A stretch of 64,000 nt of DNA from CAXBBB01 sp963793245 (lineage in GTDB: Bacteria > Bacteroidota > Rhodothermia > Rhodothermales > BA12), in assembly GCA_963793245.1 (NCBI GenBank), contig CAWBZG010000002.1, forward strand, positions 806,001 through 870,000. The letters are read 5' to 3'. The notes below the pieces were generated by a model. That model saw only the letters and a list, made by a program, of their open reading frames with translations, was not told the origin of the DNA and ran no database searches. A program made the position numbers and the translations under genes. Positions 8,677-16,879 of this stretch are shown piece after piece; the stretch's first letter is position 1, and each line of letters opens with the position of its first letter.

Positions 8677-9996
8677 TCAACTGCCAAACATCGCCTCATC
8701 CCCGCGCACGCTGTCGTCGATGGCGCCGTGCCAGAACACGCGGCGGCCCATCACCCAGGTGCCGACCGGCCAGCCGGTCCACGTTTCGCCGTCCCACGGA
8801 CTCCATCCGGCTCGCGTGAGTTGGTCCGCGTTGCGAATCGTCTGGCTCTTGTTCAGGTCGACGGCGACCAAGTCTGCGTGCATGCCCTCGGCGATGCGGC
8901 CCTTGCCCTGAATCTGCCAGATGTCGGCGGGGGCGCGGCTGGTCCAATCGGCGATCTGCTGGAGCGTACAGCGGCCTTGGATGTGCGCGTGGAGTAGGAA
9001 GGCGAGGCTGTTCTCGATGCTCGGCATGCCGGACGGCGCGTTGCCGTAGGGACGCGCTTTCTCCTCGACGGTGTGCGGCGCGTGGTCCGTGGCGACGACT
9101 TGCAAGGTGCCGTCGAGCAGGCCGGACCACAGCGCGTCGCGGTCAGCAGCGGTTTTAACCGACGGGTTTTGCAGCAGTCGCGTCCCGAGCAGTTCGTAGT
9201 CGGCGTCCGAGAACGAGAGGTGCGGCGTGCAGGCTTCGGCTGTGATCAGGCCGTCCATTTCGGAGTCCTGGGCCACCTCACGCAGCAAGTCGACTTCGGC
9301 TGCCGTCGTCACGTGGAGCAGGTGAAAGCGGTGCTTGTGCCGACGCGCCAGGTCGAATGCGCGCCGCGTCGATACGATGGCGGCTTCGTGGTCGCGGATG
9401 CGCATGTGGTCGCGCGGGACCGATCCTCCGCTGAGCCGGGCGTAGTTGGCGCGGACCGTCGCCTCGTCCTCGCAGTGTGCCGTAATCGGCAGCGTCGTCT
9501 GGGCGAAGATGCGTTCGAGCGCGTCCTGATCGTCGACGAGCAAATCGCCGGTCGACGAGCCGATGAAGATCTTGATGCCGGGCGTGCGCTGGGCCGCGAT
9601 CAGGTCGGCGATGTTAGTGGGCGTTGCGCCGATGTAGAAGCCGTAGTTGACGCGCGATTTCTCAGCTGCCAGATCGTACTTCTGATCCAGCAGCGCTTGA
9701 GTCGTCGCCGCCGGAATGGTGTTGGGCATTTCGAGAAACGTCGTCACGCCGCCTTTGGCGCACGCCCGGCTCGCCGTTTCCAGATCTTCCTTGTGCGTCA
9801 GCCCCGGCTCACGAAAGTGCACCTGATCGTCGACGACGCCCGGCATCAGGTGCAGTCCGGTCAGGTCGATGGTTTCGTCGACGTGGGCACCAGCCGGAAC
9901 GCCGACGTGAACGATGGTGCCGCCGTCGATCAGAACGTCGGTCACAGCGGTTTCATCGGGCAGTACGCACGTAGCGCCTTTGAGGAGAGTGCGCAT
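8677..9996 (-). CDS. pyrC: Dihydroorotase (class I type)
   Basis: 439 residues. Metal-dependent amidohydrolase that cyclises carbamoyl-aspartate to dihydroorotate in pyrimidine synthesis. Seen: PGVVDDQVHFREPGLTHKED (metal site; the first His of the usual HxH is Gln, a form I associate with the Bacteroidota enzymes), a TAHCEDE segment, FHLLHVTTAAE, TAEACTPHL and ATDHAPHTVEEK with the catalytic Asp. Start taken at ATG 9996 (MRTLLKGAT); the frame stays open to 10299 but only through a dispersed repeat with no protein similarity. Confidence 0.94.
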   Translation of the reverse strand: MRTLLKGATCVLPDETAVTDVLIDGGTIVHVGVPAGAHVDETIDLTGLHLMPGVVDDQVHFREPGLTHKEDLETASRACAKGGVTTFLEMPNTIPAATTQALLDQKYDLAAEKSRVNYGFYIGATPTNIADLIAAQRTPGIKIFIGSSTGDLLVDDQDALERIFAQTTLPITAHCEDEATVRANYARLSGGSVPRDHMRIRDHEAAIVSTRRAFDLARRHKHRFHLLHVTTAAEVDLLREVAQDSEMDGLITAEACTPHLSFSDADYELLGTRLLQNPSVKTAADRDALWSGLLDGTLQVVATDHAPHTVEEKARPYGNAPSGMPSIENSLAFLLHAHIQGRCTLQQIADWTSRAPADIWQIQGKGRIAEGMHADLVAVDLNKSQTIRNADQLTRAGWSPWDGETWTGWPVGTWVMGRRVFWHGAIDDSVRGDEAMFGS

Positions 9997-10084
9997 GTCG
10001 TCGGAGTGGGGTGTAGGGGTGACGCGTGCGTCGCCCTTGATGAGTGGCAAAAAGTTCAGGCCCAACGCGCCAAACTCTCCAACC

Positions 10085-10166
10085 GTCATCGCGAGGAGCA
10101 GGGCGACGCGGCGATCTCCGATGTCAGCGGCTACCTGTGGGGATTGCCACGCTTCGCTCGCAATGA
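10085..10166. repeat. Dispersed repeat A, inverted pair (hairpin)
   Basis: A plus-oriented copy GTCATCGCGAGGAGCAGG ... GGCGATCTCC (10085-10119) faces a minus-oriented copy GGATTGCCACGCTTCGC ... CAATGAC (10141-10166) across about 20 bases, so the transcript would form a long imperfect hairpin. It is followed by GGTGGAAGGTTT, a flank shared with the copy near 12097. It lies between pyrC and the aminotransferase gene. Confidence 0.75.
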
Positions 10167-10186
10167 CAGGTGGAAGGTTTGGAGGT

Positions 10187-11398
10187 CTACTCCTCCATCG
10201 GCTTGAGCGCTTCCAGTCCCGTTTCAATGCGGTCCATCGCGGCTTCGAGGGTGTCCAGGCCAGCGGCATACGAGAGGCGGATGCCTGTCGGTGCGCCAAA
10301 GCCTTCGCCTGGGACGAGGGCGACGTCGTGGTCTTCGAGTAGGTAGAACGCGAGTTCTTCGGACGATTCGATCAGCCGTCCGGTCGGCGACTGCGAGCCT
10401 AGGAATCCACCGATGTCGGGGAAGAGATAGAACGCGCCCTCGGGCTTGGGTGTCGTCAGACCGTCGATGGCGTCGAGGCGGGCAAGCATGTAGTCGCGGC
10501 GTTCGCGGAAGGCGGCGACCATGCGCTCAATCGGCTCAGGTCCCATCAACAGCGCGGCGATTCCAGCTTTCTGCGTGATCGTCGACGGGGCCGAGGTGAA
10601 CTGGCTCTGGATCTTCGAGACGGCCTTGGCGACGGCCAGCGGCGCGGCGAGGTAGCCCAGACGCCAGCCCGTCATCGCGTAGCCTTTGGAGAAGCCGTTG
10701 ACCGTAATCGTACGGTCGGCCATGCCATCGAGACTGCCGATCGAAACGTGAGTAGCGTCGAAGATGACGTGCTCGTAGATCTCGTCCGACAGGATCCACA
10801 CATCGGGGAAGTCGCGCAGGACAGCGGCGAGGCCTTCGAGTTCGTCGCCGGAGTAGACGGCGCCAGTTGGGTTAGAGGGGGAGTTGAGGAAGAGCAGCCG
10901 AGTTTTGGGCGTCAGGGCGCGGCGGAGTTGATCGGGCGTCAGCTTGTACTCGGCATCTGCGGTCGCCAGCACTTCGCGCGGGACGCCGCCGGCCAGCCGC
11001 ACCATCTCAGGGTAGCTGACCCAATACGGTGCGGGAATAAGCACCTCGTCGCCCGGGCGCACCAGGGCTAGCACGGCTTGAGCGACGCTCTGCTTGGCGC
11101 CATTGGAGCACACGATCTGGTCGATGCTGGTGCGAATGCCGTTGCGTGCGAGTTTGTCGACGATGGCCTCACGCAGTTCGGGCAGCCCCTGGTTGTGCGT
11201 GTAGTGCGTCCACCCGCCCCGCATCGCCGCGTCGCCGGCTTCGATGATCGGTTGGGGCGTGTCGAAGTCCGGTTCGCCCGCGCTCAAGCTGATGACGGGG
11301 CGTCCGGCAGCTTGCAGAGCCTTGGCGCGCGCGGTCATTGCGAGCGTGGCCGACGGACGCATGGCCGCTACGTTGGGGTTGAACTCGATTTCGGACAT
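10187..11398 (-). CDS. Pyridoxal-phosphate aminotransferase, aspartate aminotransferase type
   Basis: 403 residues, class I fold-type I aminotransferase of the aspartate aminotransferase subgroup (transamination between aspartate and 2-oxoglutarate likely). Motifs: SLSAGEPDFDTP, YTHNQGLPELREAI, SNGAKQSV, PAPYWVSYPEM, NSPSNPTGAVYS, the Asp-Glu of ILSDEIYEHV, and VNGFSKGYAMTGWRLGY with the Schiff-base Lys. A C-terminal RLSYAAG carries the carboxylate-binding Arg. ATG 11398 is preferred over an upstream TTG. Related branches also act on prephenate or aromatic amino acids, so the exact substrate is not fixed by sequence reading. Confidence 0.9.
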   Translation of the reverse strand: MSEIEFNPNVAAMRPSATLAMTARAKALQAAGRPVISLSAGEPDFDTPQPIIEAGDAAMRGGWTHYTHNQGLPELREAIVDKLARNGIRTSIDQIVCSNGAKQSVAQAVLALVRPGDEVLIPAPYWVSYPEMVRLAGGVPREVLATADAEYKLTPDQLRRALTPKTRLLFLNSPSNPTGAVYSGDELEGLAAVLRDFPDVWILSDEIYEHVIFDATHVSIGSLDGMADRTITVNGFSKGYAMTGWRLGYLAAPLAVAKAVSKIQSQFTSAPSTITQKAGIAALLMGPEPIERMVAAFRERRDYMLARLDAIDGLTTPKPEGAFYLFPDIGGFLGSQSPTGRLIESSEELAFYLLEDHDVALVPGEGFGAPTGIRLSYAAGLDTLEAAMDRIETGLEALKPMEE

Positions 11399-11473
11399 GG
11401 GCAAGCGGAGGGCGGGTGATGCGCCAAAACTACGGACTCGGGCCGCTTGCTCCCGTCTGGCTCGCCCAGCAAT

Positions 11474-11962
11474 TCAGTCGCGACCGGCCTTGTGTGCCAG
11501 CGCGTCGGCGACGAGGGGAGGCACGAACAGGCCGACGTCGCCTCCCCAGCGATGCACGTCGCGCACGATCGAAGCGCTGACGAACGCGTGCGCCTCGCTC
11601 GTCATCAGGAAGACGGTTTCGAGTCCAGGCGATAGGCGCCGGTTGGCGAGCGCCATGCGAAACTCGTAGTCGAAATCGCTCACCTGTCGCAGCCCACGCA
11701 CCAGCACGCTCGCCCCTGATGCCTTGGCGTGGTCGACCAGCAGTCCCTCGAACGCAACCGCTGTCACTCCTGTCAGTCCAGCCTCGGCAGCACAGGCCCG
11801 AATGAGATCGCACCGCTCGTCAGCGGTAAACAGCGTTTGCTTCGACGAGTTGACGGCTACGGTAACCTCGACTTCGCCGAACTGCGCGATGGCGCGGCTC
11901 AGCACGTCGAGATGACCGAGCGTGAACGGGTCGAACGTGCCGGGATAGAGGGCGCGGGGCAT
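11474..11962 (-). CDS. coaD: Phosphopantetheine adenylyltransferase
   Basis: 162 residues. It transfers AMP from ATP to 4'-phosphopantetheine, the penultimate step of coenzyme A synthesis. Nucleotidyltransferase motifs are clear: YPGTFDPFTLGHLD at the N-terminus (TLGH is the HxGH-type site), VRGLRQVSDFDYEFRMALAN in the middle, and SASIVRDVHRWGGDV in place of the ISSSxxR motif. The DUF3822-rsmD-coaD order is one I know from Bacteroidota. coaX, another coenzyme A gene, lies 20 kb away. Confidence 0.96.
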   Translation of the reverse strand: MPRALYPGTFDPFTLGHLDVLSRAIAQFGEVEVTVAVNSSKQTLFTADERCDLIRACAAEAGLTGVTAVAFEGLLVDHAKASGASVLVRGLRQVSDFDYEFRMALANRRLSPGLETVFLMTSEAHAFVSASIVRDVHRWGGDVGLFVPPLVADALAHKAGRD

Positions 11963-12013
11963 GGGCGGCGGAGTGGAGGCGTTAGAAGGACGAAGCGCAG
12001 GATACTGAGTCGT

Positions 12014-12097
12014 GTCATCGCGAGCGAAGCGTGGCGATCTCCTGCGTTAGCCCGATGGTACGGAGATCGCCACGTCGCTGGCGCTCCTCGCGATGAC
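12014..12097. repeat. Dispersed repeat A, second inverted pair (hairpin)
   Basis: Plus copy GTCATCGCGAGCGAAGCG ... GGCGATCTCC (12014-12042) and inverted copy GGAGATCGCCACG ... CTCGCGATGAC (12062-12097) form a hairpin with a 19-base loop. The flank AGTTGGAAGGTC matches the flank of the 10085-10166 pair, so the repeat unit extends past the stem. Located between coaD and rsmD. Confidence 0.78.
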
Positions 12098-12125
12098 AGT
12101 TGGAAGGTCGGGTGTTTGCTCGTCG

Positions 12126-12659
12126 TTATGCAGTTCCGAACAGCGACAGGCGCGTGCCGCCATAGACACGTGAGACGAGCAATGCCGGATGATCGGTAAA
12201 GTCGGTGTCGGTGGCGCTTTCGAGCGATAGGATACCGCCAGGTGTCAGCAGTGGGAGCAGCCGATCGGGTAGCGAGGACAGTTCTGCGAGCGCGTAGGGC
12301 GGGTCGGCGACGATCAGGTCGAAGCGGGTGGGCGTGCCGTCGATCCAGCGCAGCGCATCGGCTCTTGCGAACGTGCAGGCATCGGATAGGCCAAGCGCGT
12401 CGGCGTTGGCGCGGGCGAGGGCGAGTGTGGGGCCGTGGCGCTCAACGAGCGTGGCGTGAACAGCCCCTCGGCTCAGGGCCTCCATCCCAAGGGCGCCCGA
12501 TCCGCAGAACAGGTCGAGCACGCGCGCGCCGGTCAGCGTCAGGCGCGACTGGAGCAGGTTGAACAGCGCTTGCCGCGTTTTGTCGGTCGTCGGGCGCGTG
12601 CGGTCGCCTTTGGGGGCTTGGAGCGTTCGCCCCCGTAAGTCGCCGCCGGTGATGCGCAT
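12126..12659 (-). CDS. rsmD: 16S rRNA (guanine966-N2)-methyltransferase
   Basis: 177 residues, typical length. SAM-dependent Rossmann methyltransferase that modifies G966 of 16S rRNA in the small subunit. Seen: MRITGGDLRGRTLQAPKG (family N-terminus with the RITGG.lrGr..), RPTTDKTRQALFN, DLFCGSGALGMEALSRGA (SAM motif I) and IVADPPYAL (catalytic DPPY motif IV). Starts only nine bases after the stop of the DUF3822 gene and is probably cotranscribed with it. Confidence 0.95.
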   Translation of the reverse strand: MRITGGDLRGRTLQAPKGDRTRPTTDKTRQALFNLLQSRLTLTGARVLDLFCGSGALGMEALSRGAVHATLVERHGPTLALARANADALGLSDACTFARADALRWIDGTPTRFDLIVADPPYALAELSSLPDRLLPLLTPGGILSLESATDTDFTDHPALLVSRVYGGTRLSLFGTA

Positions 12660-12668
12660 CGCGAAATC

Positions 12669-13554
12669 TCAGAGTGCGGCGCCGACGACGGGTGCATAGG
12701 CCGATACGTCGAACGGATCGGCGGCGTCGGGGTCGTCGACGAGCAGAGCGCGGAGCGGGTTGAGCGGCTCGAACGGGTTGGCGAACACGTGAGGAAGCGC
12801 CTCCAGGTCCGAGGGGCGCGCGGCATCGCCGTAGACGAAGGCAGACTGCACTTCGGTCGGATTGACGCTGATACGATCGAGCAGGCGAAGCAGCGTAAAT
12901 GCCGCGTTGGGAATCGATTCCGCCTTACTCGACGCAATCAGGACTCGGGTCGCCGTTGCGGACGATCGAGTAGTCGGTGCGGTTGGCGTAGCGACCCAGT
13001 GCGACCGTCGTTCCGCTCTCGGCTCCGCAGGCGGCGGCGAGGCGAGCGGCTCCGAGCAGACTCAGTCCGGCGCGCATTCCGCCGTTGGGCATGGCGCGTC
13101 CGATGGTTTCCATTCGTCCCTGCGTAGGGCGCGAGAGGGCGATCACCTGCACCCAGTCCTGTCCGTCGGCGGAGTATAGGGGTTGGAGCGTCAGCCCCAT
13201 CGCCGGACCTCGATCGGCTCCGGCGAGCAGCGTGGTTTCGAGCGTCAATCGCGCATTGCGCTCATTGACGGGCTGGCTCGACGGAAACGGAGCCGTCCAC
13301 GTCAGCACAGATTGAGGCGGAAGCACGATGCGGACGCCCTGGGCAGCCGATCCCTCGAACACGTCGCCGACGGCTTCGCGCAAGATGGCGAGCGCTTCTG
13401 CATCGCCCTCGCGGATGGCGTCGACCGGCTTGAACTCAAAATCGCACGCGCCTAGACGCAGCAGCCGAGCGTGGGAACCGACCTGCTCGACTTCGGCATA
13501 GCGGAGCGTCTCGCCCTCAAACGCGATGGCGGCGCGGGCCTGCGGATCGGTCAT
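12669..13554 (-). CDS. DUF3822-like protein (frameshifted)
   Basis: The N-terminal 209 codons (13554 to 12925) and a C-terminal part in another frame (to 12669) belong together. Shortening the three-base run at 12947-12949 by one base gives a continuous 294-residue protein reading DYSIVRNGDRVLIASS across the joint. The pattern (strand-rich N half, ...YSIVRNG..., then a helix PNAAFTLLRLL and a TEVQSAFVYGD strand) fits the actin-like DUF3822 family of Bacteroidota, and its place just before rsmD and coaD supports this. Function is unknown. No membrane segments. Confidence 0.72.
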
Positions 13555-13600
13555 GGGCAGCCGGGATGGAGTACGAAAACGCCGAGCGTCGGCGGGACTG

Positions 13601-14056
13601 TTACTCCCAGCTCGCGACGTTCAGCTTGTTCACTTCGGGGCCTTTGGCGCCGATGAAGTCTGCGGGGTAGTCGGGGGAGCCGAGGTGGTAGTACTTGACG
13701 CGGCCCGTGTCGGAAGCGGTATACGTGAAGCGTTCACCCGAGAGCGGGGAGAGGAGAAGAGAGTCGAACGTGTAGCCCGAGCCGAAAATCTGGTCGCGGT
13801 CGGCCAGTAGCGAACTGTCGGTCTCGGCGAAGATCTTGACCGAGTCAAGCGTCGAAGGAAAGCGGCCGTTGACCTGGTTGTGTCGGATGAGCACTTGCCG
13901 GACGTCTGACATGCGCTGGCGCACCTCTTCGCGCTGCTCGATAATCAGTTCGCGTTCCTCCCAAGGCGTCGTGATGGATTCGTAGAGGAAATAACCCAGT
14001 CCAACGATGACGAGGACGAGGATTAGTTGGACAGCGATGCTGGCACCTTTGCTCAT
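13601..14056 (-). CDS. Single-pass membrane-anchored protein of unknown function
   Basis: 151 residues, not recognised. Residues about 7-27 are one hydrophobic segment (AVQLILVLVIVGLGYFLY). An EERELIIEQREEVRQR helix and then a globular part with NGRFPSTLDSVKIF, RFTYTASDTGRVKYY and a final VNKLNVASWE follow. The layout (short N-tail, one membrane helix, FPSTLDSV) recalls pseudopilin-like proteins, but the prepilin cleavage Gly-Phe-Glu is missing, so I do not assign it. It precedes the DUF3822 gene by 46 bases and is probably its cotranscribed partner. Confidence 0.7.
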   Translation of the reverse strand: MSKGASIAVQLILVLVIVGLGYFLYESITTPWEERELIIEQREEVRQRMSDVRQVLIRHNQVNGRFPSTLDSVKIFAETDSSLLADRDQIFGSGYTFDSLLLSPLSGERFTYTASDTGRVKYYHLGSPDYPADFIGAKGPEVNKLNVASWE

Positions 14057-14255
14057 GGGGAGGATCCAGAAGGAGAATGGTCGGGTAAGGAGGCGTCGCC
14101 GCGTGCGGACGAATGCGCTTCGAAGCGCACGCGCTCACGTGGGGAAAGCGGAGACGACGTGACGAAAGTACGCAGCCCGCTTCCCGCCGCGCAAACTCTG
14201 AGTGCGCAGTGGCGTGCAACGCGCGTACTTATCAGACTCTCGCCCCCGCCATTCG

Positions 14256-15020
14256 TTGCCCGAACCATCGCTTTCTGGCGCCCCGACGCGCCTGCTCATC
14301 AACATCGACCACGTCGCGACGCTGCGAAATGCCCGCGGCGAAGCGTTTCCCGATCCCGTCCACGCGGCGCTTGCGTGTGAGGCTGCCGGAGCACACGGCA
14401 TCGTTTTTCACCTGCGCGAAGATCGCCGCCACATCACGGACCGCGACGTCCAGCGCTTGAAAGAGACCGTTCGGGGCAAACTGGACTTCGAGTTGAGCAT
14501 GGCCGATGAAGTCGTTCAGATCTGTCTCCAAACGCAGCCGCACCTGGCGACGCTCGTCCCCGAACGCCGCGAGGAACTGACGACCGAAGGCGGCTTGGAC
14601 GTCGTCGCCCACCGCGATCGGCTGACGCAGTTGCTGCCGCGTTTTTTCGACGCGGGAATCGAAGAGGTCGCGCTGTTTGTCGATCCCGAGCCGGATCAGA
14701 TCGACGCCTGTATCGCGGTCGGCGCCAACGCCATCGAACTTCATACCGGCGATTACGCCAACGCAAAGACGGCAGCCGAGCGGCAGGCCGTTCTGCGCCG
14801 ATTGGCTGCGGCTTCTGCCCAGGCACACGCTGCCGGTTTAGCCGTTCACGCCGGGCACGGGTTGGACCGCCGCAACTACCCCGCCTTCGCTGCCGCGCTA
14901 CCTGCCTTACACGAAGTCAGCATCGGCTTCTCGATCATCGCTGAATCCCTGTTCGTCGGCATGGACCGCGCGGTCCGCGACATGCACGCGCTCGTCTCTT
15001 CTCGGGCTGCTATTCTCTGA
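14256..15020 (+). CDS. pdxJ: Pyridoxine 5'-phosphate synthase
   Basis: About 254 residues. It condenses 1-deoxyxylulose 5-phosphate with aminoacetone phosphate to form PNP in the DXP-dependent vitamin B6 pathway. Family motifs: LLINIDHVATLRNARG, HLREDRRHITDRD, FELSMADE, TLVPERREELTTEGG, LFVDPEPDQI, ELHTGDYAN, VHAGHGLDRRNYP and the final GFSIIAESLFVG. No ATG lies close to the conserved N-terminus. A TTG at 14256 (giving MPEPSLSGAPTRLLIN) is the most plausible start; the frame extends up to 14202. It is divergent from the membrane-anchored protein gene, with a shared 199-base upstream region. Confidence 0.93.
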   Translation: MPEPSLSGAPTRLLINIDHVATLRNARGEAFPDPVHAALACEAAGAHGIVFHLREDRRHITDRDVQRLKETVRGKLDFELSMADEVVQICLQTQPHLATLVPERREELTTEGGLDVVAHRDRLTQLLPRFFDAGIEEVALFVDPEPDQIDACIAVGANAIELHTGDYANAKTAAERQAVLRRLAAASAQAHAAGLAVHAGHGLDRRNYPAFAAALPALHEVSIGFSIIAESLFVGMDRAVRDMHALVSSRAAIL

Positions 15021-15106
15021 CCCTCTCACTGTACCGACGGGGCATACTCCGCCGCTGCAATCACTTCGGTGGTGACTCCACCACGATTACCTCCAATCGA
15101 CTTCTC

Positions 15107-16039
15107 ATGTCTGACTCCGAACCTACCGACGCCCCGTCAAACGCCGACGCTCCCGATCCCATCATCTCCGTTCCTGCCGGTCATCGAAGCGGATACGCCA
15201 CGCTCGTTGGTCGGCCCAACGCGGGCAAGAGCACGCTGCTCAACGCGCTCGTCGGTCAGAAACTCGCTATCGTCACGCGCAAGCCGCAGACGACGCGGCA
15301 CCGGATCGTCGGCATCCTCAACGGCGATAATCACCAAGTGGTGCTGCTCGACACGCCCGGACTGCTGCAGCCCAAGTACGCACTGCAAGAGCGCATGATG
15401 GTTGCCGTCGACCGCGCGCTGACGGACGCCGATGTGATCCTCTTCCTCGCCGACGCCACGCGCCCCGCCGACGACGAAGAATTGGCCGCCATCGAAGGGC
15501 GCAACGCGATTTTGGTACTGACCAAGATGGACTTGATCGCCCGAGAAGAAGCGCTGCCCGTCGCGGATGCGTTCAGCAAGTTGCGCGAGTGGGATGCCAT
15601 CGTCCCGATCTCGGCGACGCGCGGATACAACCTGGAGTATCTACTCGAGAAGATTCTTGAGCGTATCCCGCTCGGCCCTCCGTATTACCCTGCCGACGCC
15701 GTCAGCGAGCATCCCGAGCGCTTTTTCGTGACCGAGATCATCCGCGAGAAAATCTTTATGCAGTTCCGCCAAGAGGTCCCGTACGCGACCCAAGTCAACA
15801 TCGTGCAGTTCGAGGAGACGCCCGAACGCGATCACATCGAAGCCGAAATCGTCGTCGAGCGGGACTCGCAGAAAGGCATCCTGATTGGCAAAGGCGGATT
15901 GGCGCTGAAAAAAATCGGCATCGCCGCGCGGCGCGACATCGAAGAGATGACCGGACGCGACTCGTTCCTCAAACTCCACGTCAAAGTCCGCGACGACTGG
16001 CGCAAGAAGGACGTATTTCTCAACTCGTTCGGGTACTGA
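15107..16039 (+). CDS. era: GTPase Era
   Basis: 310 residues. GTPase that binds the 16S rRNA 3' end and assists 30S subunit assembly. G1 GRPNAGKST (residues 35-43), G2 around KPQTTRHRI, G3 DTPG, G4 TKMD and G5 SATRG. The C-terminal KH domain has ILIGKGGLALKKIG and ends DVFLNSFGY, the typical Era tail. Residues 1-25 form an extra acidic/proline-rich tail before the GTPase core. The ATG follows CGACTTCTC with no Shine-Dalgarno. Confidence 0.96.
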   Translation: MSDSEPTDAPSNADAPDPIISVPAGHRSGYATLVGRPNAGKSTLLNALVGQKLAIVTRKPQTTRHRIVGILNGDNHQVVLLDTPGLLQPKYALQERMMVAVDRALTDADVILFLADATRPADDEELAAIEGRNAILVLTKMDLIAREEALPVADAFSKLREWDAIVPISATRGYNLEYLLEKILERIPLGPPYYPADAVSEHPERFFVTEIIREKIFMQFRQEVPYATQVNIVQFEETPERDHIEAEIVVERDSQKGILIGKGGLALKKIGIAARRDIEEMTGRDSFLKLHVKVRDDWRKKDVFLNSFGY

Positions 16040-16044
16040 GATGG

Positions 16045-16078
16045 AGTCCTGGCAGGTCGGCTTCGACCTGCCAGGACT
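16045..16078. terminator. Perfect 14-bp hairpin downstream of era
   Basis: AGTCCTGGCAGGTC / GACCTGCCAGGACT with a six-base loop, six bases after the era stop. No run of T follows. Its inner sequence GACCTGCCAGG also occurs at 37440 and (as its complement) 46017, just past two other stop codons, so it is both a likely transcript-end hairpin and a member of a small repeat family. Confidence 0.65.
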
Positions 16079-16176
16079 GCGACGGAGATCAAACTTTCAG
16101 TTTCAATTGAAAACCGGGTGCAGGCGGACAATCCGAAGCGCTCAAGCGTACGCGGCGCTCCATTCGATCTGCCGCT

Positions 16177-16875
16177 ATGTCCGCCTCGCCCGACCTCGTC
16201 CTTGACGGACTGACGCGCCGTTTCCAGGAAGGCGAAGCAGAGCGGATCGTTCTGAGCGGTGCGAGTGCTCGAATCGCTAGCGGCACATTCGCTGCCCTGT
16301 TCGGGCGTAGCGGAAGTGGCAAGAGTACGCTGCTCAACCTGATCGCTGGCATCGACCTGCCGACTTCGGGACGCGTGCTACTGGGTGACTTGGATCTGAC
16401 CGCCCTTTCGGAACGCGAGCGTACCCTGGCGCGGCGGCGGCGCATCGGGTTTGTGTTTCAGCAGTTCAACCTGATTCCGACGCTCACCGTTGGCGAGAAC
16501 GTGCAGCTTCCGATGGATCTGGTCGGCACCAAAGACGCCGGACGCGTGCAGCAACTGCTGGGCGATGTGGGGCTTGCGGATCGGGCCGATGCATATCCCG
16601 ACAAACTTTCGGGCGGGGAGCAGCAGCGCGTTGCCGTCGCACGAGCGCTGGCGCACGACCCCGATCTGATCCTAGCCGATGAGCCGACCGGCAACTTGGA
16701 CCGCTCAACGGCGGATCGCGTGCTCGACTTGCTGCACGACTTGGCGCGCGACAGAGGAAAGACGCTGCTCGTCGTGACGCATGATCCCGCGATCGCACTG
16801 CGCGCCGACCGCGTACTCAGCCTGCGCGACGGTACGCTGCACGAAGGGCTGGAAGTTGTGACTCCGGTTGCCTGA
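16177..16875 (+). CDS. ABC transporter ATP-binding protein, LolD/MacB type
   Basis: 232 residues. Walker A GRSGSGKST (43-51), Q-loop FVFQQFNLIPTLT, signature LSGGEQQRVAVARAL, Walker B LILADEPTGNLD and a switch His in VVTHDPA. The branch (FQQFNLIPTLTVGENVQLP) is that of LolD, MacB and FtsE-like ATPases that power FtsX-fold permeases instead of classical transport channels. The permease gene follows four bases after the stop, then a CrtC/AttH-like protein, which is the layout of AttEFGH-type systems. Substrate unknown, perhaps a lipid or lipoprotein. Confidence 0.9.
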   Translation: MSASPDLVLDGLTRRFQEGEAERIVLSGASARIASGTFAALFGRSGSGKSTLLNLIAGIDLPTSGRVLLGDLDLTALSERERTLARRRRIGFVFQQFNLIPTLTVGENVQLPMDLVGTKDAGRVQQLLGDVGLADRADAYPDKLSGGEQQRVAVARALAHDPDLILADEPTGNLDRSTADRVLDLLHDLARDRGKTLLVVTHDPAIALRADRVLSLRDGTLHEGLEVVTPVA

Positions 16876-16879
16876 CGCT

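Noticed and set aside
9997..10299. Upstream extension of dihydroorotase (to 540 residues)
   Set aside because: It translates the repeat A hairpin and has no similarity to the enzyme family.
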